A stretch of DNA of 5,493 nucleotides from Clostridiales bacterium (GTDB taxonomy: Bacteria; Bacillota_A; Clostridia; Oscillospirales; Oscillospiraceae): the NCBI GenBank assembly GCA_019417795.1, contig DXUR01000218.1, positions 1-5,493 on the forward strand, read 5' to 3'. Below, piece after piece: positions 1-5,210 of this stretch. The stretch's first letter is position 1. Each line of letters opens with the position of its first letter. A program made the position numbers and the translations under genes. The notes under the pieces are model-generated. The model made no database searches. It saw nothing but the letters and a program-made list of their open reading frames with translations, and was not told the DNA's origin.

Positions 1-188
1 TAGTAAAGGAGCTTCTGCCTGCTGGTAGAGAGAAACGCCGCCAGCTGCCGGGCGTCGTACAGGAACGGCAGCTGCGGGTGAAAGCAGTGAAAATCCAGTA
101 CCATATCCGCCGCGGCCTGCATACCGAATTTGGCCACGAAGTCTGCGTCCGGCATTTCGAAGGTGACCGCATCTTTTTCGATTTTCAT
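1..188 (-). CDS. Unrecognised protein, N-terminal 62 codons only (runs off the left edge)
   Basis: The open frame starts at an ATG on the minus strand (complement of 186-188) and continues without a stop to the window edge. The product begins MKIEKDAVTFEMPDADFVAK and continues with alternating acidic and hydrophobic residues, then a segment rich in aromatic residues and His (DFHCFHPQLPFLYDARQ). A purine-rich AGGGGGG lies just upstream of the ATG and is a plausible ribosome binding site. No signal peptide or membrane segment is seen in the visible part. I do not recognise the family. It lies downstream of the phosphatase-like gene in the same direction, but the structured element at 209-407 separates them, so membership of that operon is uncertain. 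Confidence 0.6.
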   Translation of the reverse strand, partial: MKIEKDAVTFEMPDADFVAKFGMQAAADMVLDFHCFHPQLPFLYDARQLAAFLSTSRQKLLY

Positions 189-208
189 AGAGACCCCCCT
201 AACATAGA

Positions 209-407
209 ATCAGCCCCGTGCAGTACAAAGTGACCTGATATAAGCGGAGTCGAATTTCTAATCACGGCGTGATTCGCGATTCGATGGAGCGGTATCAGGC
301 GGTCGCTTCGCTTGCGAAGCGTGCGTCCTCTTGGTAAACAGAGCGGCGACTCGCCACCCTCCTCAAAGTACGAAACTTTAAGCTGTACACTACTGCGCGG
401 GGCTGAT
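209..407. repeat. 199-bp structured non-coding element bounded by 17-bp inverted repeats (MITE-like or structured RNA)
   Basis: The ends are ATCAGCCCCGTGCAGTA (209-225) and TACTGCGCGGGGCTGAT (391-407). These are inverted copies that differ at one position, which would be a G-U wobble in a plus-strand RNA. Several perfect smaller hairpins lie inside: CCTGATA/TATCAGG (234-240, 293-299) enclosing TCGAAT/ATTCGA (250-255, 279-284) and AATCAC/GTGATT (260-265, 269-274); CGCTTCGC/GCGAAGCG (304-311, 314-321); GGCGA/TCGCC (345-349, 351-355); and AAAGT/ACTTT (365-369, 375-379). No reading frame of note with a ribosome binding site fills it. The layout fits either a small non-autonomous mobile or repetitive element or a multi-branched structured RNA. 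No clear target-site duplication is visible. It fills most of the gap between the two flanking genes. Confidence 0.55.
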
Positions 408-432
408 CTTCGGTTGTGCTTATATGGTAAAG

Positions 433-453
433 CGCTTTGACGAGAAAGTCAAG
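433..453 (-). terminator. Weak stem-loop overlapping the stop codon of the phosphatase-like gene
   Basis: On the minus strand GCTTGAC pairs with GTCAAAGC around a TTTCTC loop, with one bulged A. It overlaps the TGA stop of the gene ending at 449. No uninterrupted T-run follows, so it is a poor intrinsic terminator and may only protect the mRNA 3' end. A 10-bp palindrome, AAAGCGCTTT (429-438), overlaps its distal arm. Confidence 0.25.
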
Positions 454-1144
454 CGGATGGCTGCGCCTCCTGCCCGTACCGGGTCAGTGCATCCATGACC
501 TTGTGATACACCACCTGATTGGGGTAATAGCGGTAGTCGGCAAAGACGGAGATGCCGGTGCCGTTGAAATACTCCAAAATCGCGGCGGCGCAGGCGGCGC
601 TGCGACTCTGCCCGTACTCGCACTGGCAAAGGATATCCAGCCCGTCCGCCCTTGCCTGACAGATAAACGCCGCCAGTGCGTCCGCCTCCGGCATGTAGGT
701 GTCGTAGTCTAGCCCCACATCCGGCAGAGCCGTCAGATCCAGATCGTGAACGACCACGGTGAACACCCGCGCTGCTTTGCCGGCGTAGTCCAGCGGGGGC
801 GTCGGGGCAGGCTTGCCGACGGAGGGTGGGTCACAGAAGGAGATCACCGCCGTGCGGGAGAGCGTGTCGGTACGCAGCAGTTCCTCGGCGGCTTTGCGGG
901 AACAGATGGTCACATTCATAGATATACCTCCAGTTTTGTATAGTTCGCGGTATGCCCGCAGGGACATACCGTTGCAGGGAGACGCCTCATCCTCCGTCTG
1001 CAGCTCAATGTCATACTCCCAGCCGCAATGCTCACAGATCCAGTACATATCCAGCGTGGGATAGCCGCAGACGGGGCAGGTGACGATGCGGAACATACCG
1101 GAGCGGTACTCCGGCGTGTTCTTCAAATCCTGTTCCTTATGCAT
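449..1144 (-). CDS. CPCC-like zinc-ribbon domain fused to a tyrosine/dual-specificity phosphatase-like domain
   Basis: The protein has 231 residues in two parts. Residues 20-75 hold two CxxC pairs (C23/C26 and C37/C40 in TCPVCGY...ICEHCGW), then NGMSLRAYRELYKTGG. This resembles the cysteine-rich CPCC family and probably binds zinc. Residues 76-231 contain CEYGQSRS (C175 to R181, S182), the C-x5-R-S phosphate-binding loop of protein tyrosine phosphatases, followed by a helix (AACAAAILEYF). An acidic stretch before it (HDLDL, DYDTYMPEADA) could supply the general acid. The residue before the catalytic Cys is Gln rather than the usual His. The start at 1144 has GGGAGG upstream and overlaps the end of the deiminase gene by 8 bases, which indicates translational coupling. 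A second in-frame start at 919 has its own strong ribosome binding site, so a 156-residue phosphatase-only product is possible. The phosphatase fold is likely; the substrate is unknown. Confidence 0.75.
   Translation of the reverse strand: MHKEQDLKNTPEYRSGMFRIVTCPVCGYPTLDMYWICEHCGWEYDIELQTEDEASPCNGMSLRAYRELYKTGGISMNVTICSRKAAEELLRTDTLSRTAVISFCDPPSVGKPAPTPPLDYAGKAARVFTVVVHDLDLTALPDVGLDYDTYMPEADALAAFICQARADGLDILCQCEYGQSRSAACAAAILEYFNGTGISVFADYRYYPNQVVYHKVMDALTRYGQEAQPSA
919..931 (-). promoter_or_regulatory. Internal ribosome binding site and alternative start for the phosphatase domain
   Basis: On the minus strand GGAGG (complement of 927-931) sits 7 bases before an in-frame ATG (complement of 917-919). 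That ATG is codon 76 of the longer gene and falls exactly at the junction between the zinc-ribbon and phosphatase parts. There is no stop codon between the two parts. Either the two domains were once separate overlapping genes that became joined, or both long and short products are made. Confidence 0.5.
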
Positions 1145-1940
1145 GAGGTCCCTCCCAACTGATGCAGTTCAGACAGCCGCCCTGTCGGGCGATCTCCCGG
1201 ATGTTGACGGGTACGATCTCTTTGCTGAAAAGCTGCCGTGCGGAAGTCTCAGCCTCGGCATCCTGCTCGATGCCAAACACCGGCAGGAAAACCACCCGTT
1301 CCGTCTCCATATAGTTCAGGTAGCAGCCAACGGCGCTGACCCCACCGGTCGGGACAAAGGGAAAATCCACCGCGTCCAGGCCGCGGTCCTGCACCGCTCG
1401 CTTCACCTGCTGCTCAAAGCCGCAGGATGACAGCGGCCGATTGCACAGCACGGTGCGGTCGTCGAGAAATCGCGTCATGCCGTCGGCGTGGCCAGTCATG
1501 TCGCTTTTCAGAGAGGGAATGATCAAAGCCTCCGCCTCCAGCAGCTCCGACAGCTCACGCACCAGCGCGGCAGACGGATACTCCGTGTTTTCGGAAAAGA
1601 CGCGGTCGCTGATCAGGACGCACGCCCCAGATGGTGAGAACACCACGTTCCCGCCATCAAGGTTGATGTCGGCGTACACGGGCGTCAGCGCCAGCTGCGG
1701 CGCTATATCGCGTCGGAAGTCCGTCCGCAGCGCCGGGCAATCCCGGAGGTACGACGGCTCGTAGCGGAAGGACACCAACTTTCCGGAGCGTGTCCGCACC
1801 GGCATGAAGTCTCGCACCCAAACATCCCGTGTGCCATCCAGCAGCGCATAGGGGACATCGTGCGCCGTCAGCGCGGCAAACAGCGCCTCTGCGTCGGTTG
1901 GATAAAGCGTGGGGAGAAGGGCGGAAAAACAGAAAGCCAT
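1137..1940 (-). CDS. Agmatine deiminase / peptidylarginine deiminase family protein (compact)
   Basis: The 267-residue protein carries the ordered motifs of the guanidino-group-modifying deiminase family (bacterial peptidylarginine deiminase/agmatine deiminase): WVRD at 41-44, LDGGNVV at 94-100, GHADGMTRF at 150-158, the segment YLNYMETERVVFLPVFG near 207-223, and GGCLNCISWE at 254-263, where C259 is the expected nucleophile. The likely catalytic set is D44, H151, D153 and C259. Family enzymes hydrolyse a guanidino group to citrulline or carbamoyl-putrescine plus ammonia through a Cys adduct. Agmatine deiminases are usually about 360 residues, so this copy is short, and the residue before the Cys is Asn instead of His; the substrate should not be assumed to be agmatine. 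I chose the ATG at 1940 because CTGGAG precedes it closely and it follows the stop of the upstream gene by one base. An ATG at 1967 would add nine residues but has no good ribosome binding site. Confidence 0.82.
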   Translation of the reverse strand: MAFCFSALLPTLYPTDAEALFAALTAHDVPYALLDGTRDVWVRDFMPVRTRSGKLVSFRYEPSYLRDCPALRTDFRRDIAPQLALTPVYADINLDGGNVVFSPSGACVLISDRVFSENTEYPSAALVRELSELLEAEALIIPSLKSDMTGHADGMTRFLDDRTVLCNRPLSSCGFEQQVKRAVQDRGLDAVDFPFVPTGGVSAVGCYLNYMETERVVFLPVFGIEQDAEAETSARQLFSKEIVPVNIREIARQGGCLNCISWEGPHA

Positions 1941-1941
1941 A

Positions 1942-2550
1942 TTACTCCAGTTTGAAAACCATATCATATTGTTCTCTGCGAACTTCCTTTGAGACGCTCC
2001 TCAACGCATAGGGAGATGGGGAATAGAGCCGAATGACTTTATATGTTTTTTTGTCGATGACAATTGAAGCATAGGTTTTTGTTTTATCCCATCCCTCATG
2101 ATAGTGTTTGTCTGATGATTCGTTGACCCATTTCAAAATATTTGCACTCTTGTTTGTGTAAATCAAGGTGTCGATTTTCGGATATTTATGCAAGATGGTC
2201 TTTAAATCATCACGCTCTACTATGTCATGCAGTGACTTGTCATCCGCCTTTCCGTCTTTATGCACACAGCTTACAACCATGTCCACCATACCCATATGAA
2301 GGTCGGCCAAAAGCCTTTTGCGCTCATCGATGGCTTCTTGTGTATTTGCATATGTTAGTCTTTTCCCTGACGCGTCTGATACCAGTTCCCAAAAGTAATT
2401 ATCTCTTGAACCGTAATAGAAATTAACATCATCGTCGTACAGCATTTCATCTGTGTTACAAAATCTGTAGGGAGGCATGGTTCCTATAATCAGTTTTGTG
2501 GCTCCCTCTGGGATTTCAGGTGCAAACGGATGAGTAGATTTTTTGTTCAT
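1942..2550 (-). CDS. Uracil-DNA glycosylase superfamily protein (Mug/hypoxanthine glycosylase-like)
   Basis: The 202-residue soluble protein has the order of motifs seen in Mug-like and deoxyinosine-type DNA glycosylases: LIIGTMPP (20-27, the GxxPP active-site strand), FYYGSRDNYFWELV (44-57, matching the family's YY...N.FW segment), GMVDMVVSC (87-95), and LYSPSPYALR (175-184, the SPS DNA-intercalation loop). Family members flip out and excise deaminated bases such as uracil or hypoxanthine from DNA to start base excision repair. The ATG at 2550 is preceded by AAAGGG seven bases away and lies about 70 bases downstream of a predicted promoter. A GTG at 2625 would sit at the predicted transcription start, so it is unlikely. 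The gene is clearly AT-richer than its neighbours (many AAA, ATT and TAT codons), which suggests recent transfer. It is the first gene of the cluster and its TAA stop is one base from the deiminase ATG. The superfamily is fairly sure; the exact base specificity is not. Confidence 0.75.
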   Translation of the reverse strand: MNKKSTHPFAPEIPEGATKLIIGTMPPYRFCNTDEMLYDDDVNFYYGSRDNYFWELVSDASGKRLTYANTQEAIDERKRLLADLHMGMVDMVVSCVHKDGKADDKSLHDIVERDDLKTILHKYPKIDTLIYTNKSANILKWVNESSDKHYHEGWDKTKTYASIVIDKKTYKVIRLYSPSPYALRSVSKEVRREQYDMVFKLE

Positions 2551-2627
2551 GCTAATACCCTTTCTCTCCATTGATGTTCTCTTGTCTTTAGGTTGATCAT
2601 TCCGTCTTTTCCAAAGGTTTCTCACTC

Positions 2628-2656
2628 ATCATAACAGAGCGTGTCGAAAAACACAA
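2628..2656 (-). promoter_or_regulatory. Predicted sigma-70-type promoter of the glycosylase-deiminase-phosphatase operon
   Basis: On the minus strand, TTGTGT (complement of 2651-2656) is separated by exactly 17 bases from TATGAT (complement of 2628-2633). Initiation would fall near 2621 and give a leader of about 70 bases before the ATG at 2550. The promoter lies in the short gap after the Sel1-repeat gene, so the downstream operon probably has its own promoter even if some readthrough from that gene occurs. Confidence 0.5.
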
Positions 2657-2679
2657 GTTCACCCATTTTTGAAACTTTT

Positions 2680-3363
2680 TCACCAATTCATCCGCTGGTT
2701 GCGCCAGCGGATGCGATCCGCCGCATAGCGGCGATACCACCTTGCCGCCTCCTTGTAGTGCTTATCCGCCTCGTAGATCTGTGCCAGCCGCGACATGGCG
2801 GCATCGCTGCCAGCCTCGGCGGCCCGGTGATACCAGCGGATGCCCTCTGCCTGGTCACACGCCACATCCTGCCCGTAATAGTATCGATGCCCCAGATGCA
2901 GCATCCCGATGGCGTCGCCGCCCACCGCCGCCTCGTAGTCAGCCATAAAGCTATCCTCCCGCTCCTGTGCGTCCAGCAGCGCGTCCACCGCCGCCGCGTA
3001 GGACTCGCACTCGAAGTACAGCCGAAGCCGGGCATTCTCCGCCTCACCCACAGGGTCAAAAGCGCTCATTACATCGGAAGTCACATTGTTCTCTGCCCGC
3101 TTATACCAGCGGATAGCCTGCGGGTAGTTGCGCTTTGTACCGCAGCCGTGCTCACAGCACCATCCGGCGGCGAACTGCGCCTCGGTAAAGTTGTGGGCTC
3201 CTGAGCGCTTGAATAGATCGAATGCCTTTGCCATAGCGTCGGGCGTGCCGCTGCGGATATGTGCCAATGCCTGCGCGAACTGTGCGTCCGCCTCCCGTCG
3301 CCGTCCGGCGATCTCCCACAGCTCCGCATACACACGGAGGGCGGGTGAAAAAGTAACATCCAT
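2680..3363 (-). CDS. Sel1-like repeat (tetratricopeptide-type) protein
   Basis: The 227-residue soluble protein is built from helical-pair repeats. Clear Sel1-type units are at about 43-92 (AMAKAFDLFKRSGA..., then TEAQFAAGWCCEHGCGTKRNYPQAIRWYKRAEN) and 145-216 (AIGMLHLGHRYYYGQDVACDQAEGIRWYHRAAEAG, then DAAMSRLAQIYEADKHYKEAARWYRRYAA). The repeated signature is A...LG..Y..G......A..WY..AA..G. Residues 105-140 are less regular but helical and contain AAAVDALLDAQ. The C-terminus ends in a basic, Trp-rich tail (RIRWRNQRMNW). Such repeats form superhelical scaffolds for protein partners and have no enzymatic activity of their own. The ATG at 3363 is chosen because GGAGG lies 8 bases upstream; an in-frame TTG at 3381 would place the ribosome binding site inside the gene. 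There is no signal peptide, unlike many exported Sel1 proteins. It is divergent from the FtsH-like gene and shares its promoter pattern, so that protease or its substrates are plausible partners. Confidence 0.85.
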   Translation of the reverse strand: MDVTFSPALRVYAELWEIAGRRREADAQFAQALAHIRSGTPDAMAKAFDLFKRSGAHNFTEAQFAAGWCCEHGCGTKRNYPQAIRWYKRAENNVTSDVMSAFDPVGEAENARLRLYFECESYAAAVDALLDAQEREDSFMADYEAAVGGDAIGMLHLGHRYYYGQDVACDQAEGIRWYHRAAEAGSDAAMSRLAQIYEADKHYKEAARWYRRYAADRIRWRNQRMNW

Positions 3364-3395
3364 GGTCATTTCCTCCTGCAATGTGATTTGCGGTC

Positions 3396-3424
3396 AGTGT
3401 AGCACCTTTTTTAATAAGACCTAA
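3396..3424 (-). promoter_or_regulatory. Promoter of the Sel1-repeat gene (TTAGGTCTTA box, extended -10)
   Basis: On the minus strand TTAGGTCTTA (complement of 3415-3424) is followed by GGTGCTACACTG. The -10 is TACACT (complement of 3396-3401) with the TG of an extended -10. TTAGGT occupies the -35 position with a 17-base spacer but does not resemble TTGACA, so it may be an activator or alternative sigma site. Initiation would fall near 3389, about 25 bases before the ATG. Confidence 0.6.
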
Positions 3425-3618
3425 ATATTTATATTATTTTCGGCGGTTTGAGGGTAGAAATCGGCCTCCGCCGCCCATTTTTTTGTGTGCAGGCAGCAAA
3501 AACCGCCGCATTTCGTGAGCATAACGCTGCAAATATGTCGATTGAAGATGTGCTGGATTGTGCATCTATACGAAATTTTGCAGAAAACCGCCTTTTGGCC
3601 TATATATGCTTATATAAA

Positions 3619-3647
3619 TTAGGTCTTAATTATATGGGTGCTATACT
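3619..3647 (+). promoter_or_regulatory. Promoter of the FtsH-like gene (TTAGGTCTTA box, extended -10)
   Basis: TTAGGTCTTA (3619-3628) is followed by GGGTGC and TATACT (3642-3647). The TGC before the hexamer makes an extended -10, and the TTAGGT-to-TATACT spacer is 17 bases. The same box, spacing and -10 context occur in the divergent promoter on the other strand. Initiation would be near 3654, which gives a very short leader before the ATG at 3678. Confidence 0.65.
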
Positions 3648-3650
3648 GGC

Positions 3651-3677
3651 GGTAAAATTCGAAAAGGAGATTTTACC
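3651..3677 (+). promoter_or_regulatory. Inverted repeat around the ribosome binding site of the FtsH-like gene
   Basis: GGTAAAAT (3651-3658) and ATTTTACC (3670-3677) form a perfect 8-bp inverted repeat. The 11-base loop contains AAAAGGAG, the ribosome binding site, and the right arm ends directly before the ATG at 3678. As RNA it would be a hairpin presenting or occluding the ribosome binding site. As DNA, overlapping the predicted start of transcription, it could be a repressor operator. Confidence 0.55.
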
Positions 3678-5081
3678 ATGAACGCATTTGACAAGGTCAT
3701 CGGATACAAGGCCACCAAGCGCGAGCTGCTGCAGCTGTGCGATATGCTCCGTAACCGGGAGATCTATGAGGAGATGGGCGCCCGCCTGCCCCATGGACTG
3801 CTGCTGTATGGCGATCCGGGCTTGGGCAAGACGCTTTTGGCGAGGTGCTTTGTGGAGGAGAGCGGGCTGCACACCATCACGGTACGCCGCGACAAGGGCG
3901 GCGACGCCTTTATCGATGGAATTATACAGGCCTTTGCCAGCGCGAAGACAAAAGCACCGTCCATTGTCCTTTTGGACGACATGGACAAATTTGCCAACGA
4001 GGATGATACCCACTGCGACGCGCCGGAATATGCCGCCGTGCAAGCAGGGATCGACGATGTGAAGGACACCGGTGTGTTTGTGATCGCCACGGCAAACGAT
4101 ATCCGCAAGCTGCCGAGCTCCCTGCGCCGTTCCGGACGGTTTGACCGAAAAATCGGACTTCGAGCGCCCACGGCGTCCGATGCGGAGGAGATCATCGCCC
4201 ACTATTTGAAAACGAAACGGGTTTCGGACAGTGTCAACATGGAAGACCTGACGAGGATGATGCGCTACAATTCCTGCGCCGAGCTGGAGACTATTTTGAA
4301 TGAAGCGGCGGTTCGTGCGGCCTTTGCCCGTAAGACCGGCATCGACATGGAGGACATGGTGAGTGTGGTGCTGAAGCAGCAATATGGCGCACAAGAGGAT
4401 ATGCCTCGCGTTTCGGATGAAGTCATCGAAAAGGTGGCGCTTCACGAGGCGGGGCATCTGGTGGTATGCGAAGCGCTGTGCCCCGGCAGCGTAGGCTTTG
4501 CCTCCCTGCTTCCCTCCGACGAAAACCGGTGCGGCGGATTTATCCACTGCTGCAAAGGTGTCTCCGATTCACAAAGCGCCATCATCGCCCTGGGCGGCAA
4601 GGCCGCCGTGGAGATGCGGTATGCGGGGCAGGTCGCAGAGGGATGCAGCGACGATATCGCCCGTGCGGTCAACTGTATCCGCGAGGCGGCAGCCAAGGAG
4701 GGGACACTGGGATTCTCCCTGCTGAATGTCGAAAGCGATTCCTCCAGCAATATGTCCGAAAGCCTGAATGCCCGCAGCGAGGCGGCGGTACAGGCGGAGC
4801 TGGAGCGGTACTACGGCAGGGCAAAGGTGCTCCTTGCTCAAAACGAGGCGTTTCTGAAAGAGATCACAGAGGCGCTGGTCATGAAGAAGACCCTGCTCTA
4901 TTCCGATATTCAGGCTAGCCGCGGCACCGCTGTAAAGAGAAACCCTGCGGTGACCTGCGAGGCGGCTTCAAGGTATGACGCGGCGGAGATCGAGAATCCC
5001 CCGCCGGAGGATCCGGAGGAGGCGATGCGCCAGAAGATCATGCGCAAGCTGGAGGAGGCGGAGCGACGGCGATGTTCCTGA
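3678..5081 (+). CDS. Soluble FtsH-like AAA+ ATP-dependent zinc metalloprotease
   Basis: The 467-residue protein joins an AAA+ ATPase to an M41-type peptidase. In the ATPase, Walker A is GDPGLGKT (45-52), Walker B is IVLLDDMD (96-103), the sensor-1 Asn is N140 in IATAN, and the second region of homology with arginine fingers is LRRSGRFDR (149-157). The likely pore segment is DAFIDG (76-81). The peptidase has HEAGH (256-260), with zinc ligands H256 and H260 and catalytic E257, and GCSDDIARA (322-330), which should give the third zinc ligand. FtsH enzymes unfold and degrade membrane and soluble proteins as hexamers. This one begins directly at the AAA+ domain and lacks the usual N-terminal membrane segments and periplasmic domain, so it should be cytosolic. 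Walker B has Asp where FtsH normally has Glu (DD instead of DE). The last 40 residues are charged and coiled-coil-like (PEEAMRQKIMRKLEEAERRR). The start has GGAG eight bases upstream. Divergent from the Sel1-repeat gene, with a matching promoter. Confidence 0.9.
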   Translation: MNAFDKVIGYKATKRELLQLCDMLRNREIYEEMGARLPHGLLLYGDPGLGKTLLARCFVEESGLHTITVRRDKGGDAFIDGIIQAFASAKTKAPSIVLLDDMDKFANEDDTHCDAPEYAAVQAGIDDVKDTGVFVIATANDIRKLPSSLRRSGRFDRKIGLRAPTASDAEEIIAHYLKTKRVSDSVNMEDLTRMMRYNSCAELETILNEAAVRAAFARKTGIDMEDMVSVVLKQQYGAQEDMPRVSDEVIEKVALHEAGHLVVCEALCPGSVGFASLLPSDENRCGGFIHCCKGVSDSQSAIIALGGKAAVEMRYAGQVAEGCSDDIARAVNCIREAAAKEGTLGFSLLNVESDSSSNMSESLNARSEAAVQAELERYYGRAKVLLAQNEAFLKEITEALVMKKTLLYSDIQASRGTAVKRNPAVTCEAASRYDAAEIENPPPEDPEEAMRQKIMRKLEEAERRRCS

Positions 5082-5131
5082 TGCTTCAGGAGCGCGCCGT
5101 GGAGGACAAGCCCGCCGCGTAGAATGAAGCG

Positions 5132-5172
5132 GTATAATGGGGTGGATTTTTGCTCCACGGGATGTATAATGG
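5132..5172 (+). promoter_or_regulatory. Two copies of GTATAATGG 32 bases apart (possible -10 elements)
   Basis: GTATAATGG occurs at 5132-5140 and 5164-5172, each containing a perfect TATAAT (5133-5138, 5165-5170). A small GTGGA/TCCAC hairpin (5142-5146, 5154-5158) lies between them. Neither copy has a recognisable -35 hexamer at 16-18 bases. The second copy is well placed to serve the ribosome binding site at 5198-5204. Confidence 0.3.
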
Positions 5173-5210
5173 AAAAAGAGACGATACGATGAACGAGAAA
5201 GGAGAACAGC

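Larger units (their letters stand above)
3364..3677. other. 314-bp divergent intergenic region between the Sel1-repeat and FtsH-like genes
   Basis: It holds the two outward-facing promoters and both ribosome binding sites. Between the promoters is a perfect 9-bp inverted repeat, CGGCGGTTT (3441-3449) and AAACCGCCG (3500-3508), with 50 bases between the arms. A third copy of the core, AAAACCGCC, is at 3584-3592. Thus an ACCGCC box lies upstream of each promoter. An AT-rich stretch with TATATA...TATATA symmetry (3601-3616) lies just before the plus-strand TTAGGT box. No protein-coding frame with a ribosome binding site is seen. Confidence 0.6.

Noticed and set aside
190..230. Possible promoter (TTGTAC, TATGTT) before the gene at the left edge
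   Set aside because: The -10 would place the transcription start within the ribosome binding site, and the -35 lies inside the inverted-repeat arm; not convincing.
2651..2679. Imperfect AAGTTCA/TGAAACTT hairpin followed by T-run after the Sel1-repeat gene
   Set aside because: The T-run is on the plus strand, while the gene that would need termination is on the minus strand. The stem is short and bulged.
2641..3204. Plus-strand 187-codon frame opposite the Sel1-repeat gene
   Set aside because: The opposite strand encodes clear Sel1 repeats. This frame has no start signal and no recognisable domain.
3441..3484. CGGCGG/CCGCCG stem followed by seven T, resembling a plus-strand terminator
   Set aside because: The loop is 21 bases, four bases separate the stem from the T-run, and no plus-strand gene lies upstream of it in the window.
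3448..3681. Plus-strand 77-codon frame starting at TTG and overlapping the FtsH-like start as ATGA
   Set aside because: The overlap looks like translational coupling, but there is no ribosome binding site at the TTG or at the internal ATG, and the frame crosses the conserved promoter blocks, which explain the sequence better.
3630..4547. Long open frame on the minus strand, opposite the FtsH-like gene
   Set aside because: It lies inside a gene with unmistakable AAA+ and M41 motifs; its product is low-complexity and resembles no family. It is a GC-rich antisense shadow.
5072..5122. 16-codon frame overlapping the end of the FtsH-like gene
   Set aside because: No ribosome binding site at proper distance and no recognisable product; such short overlapping frames are common by chance in GC-rich DNA.
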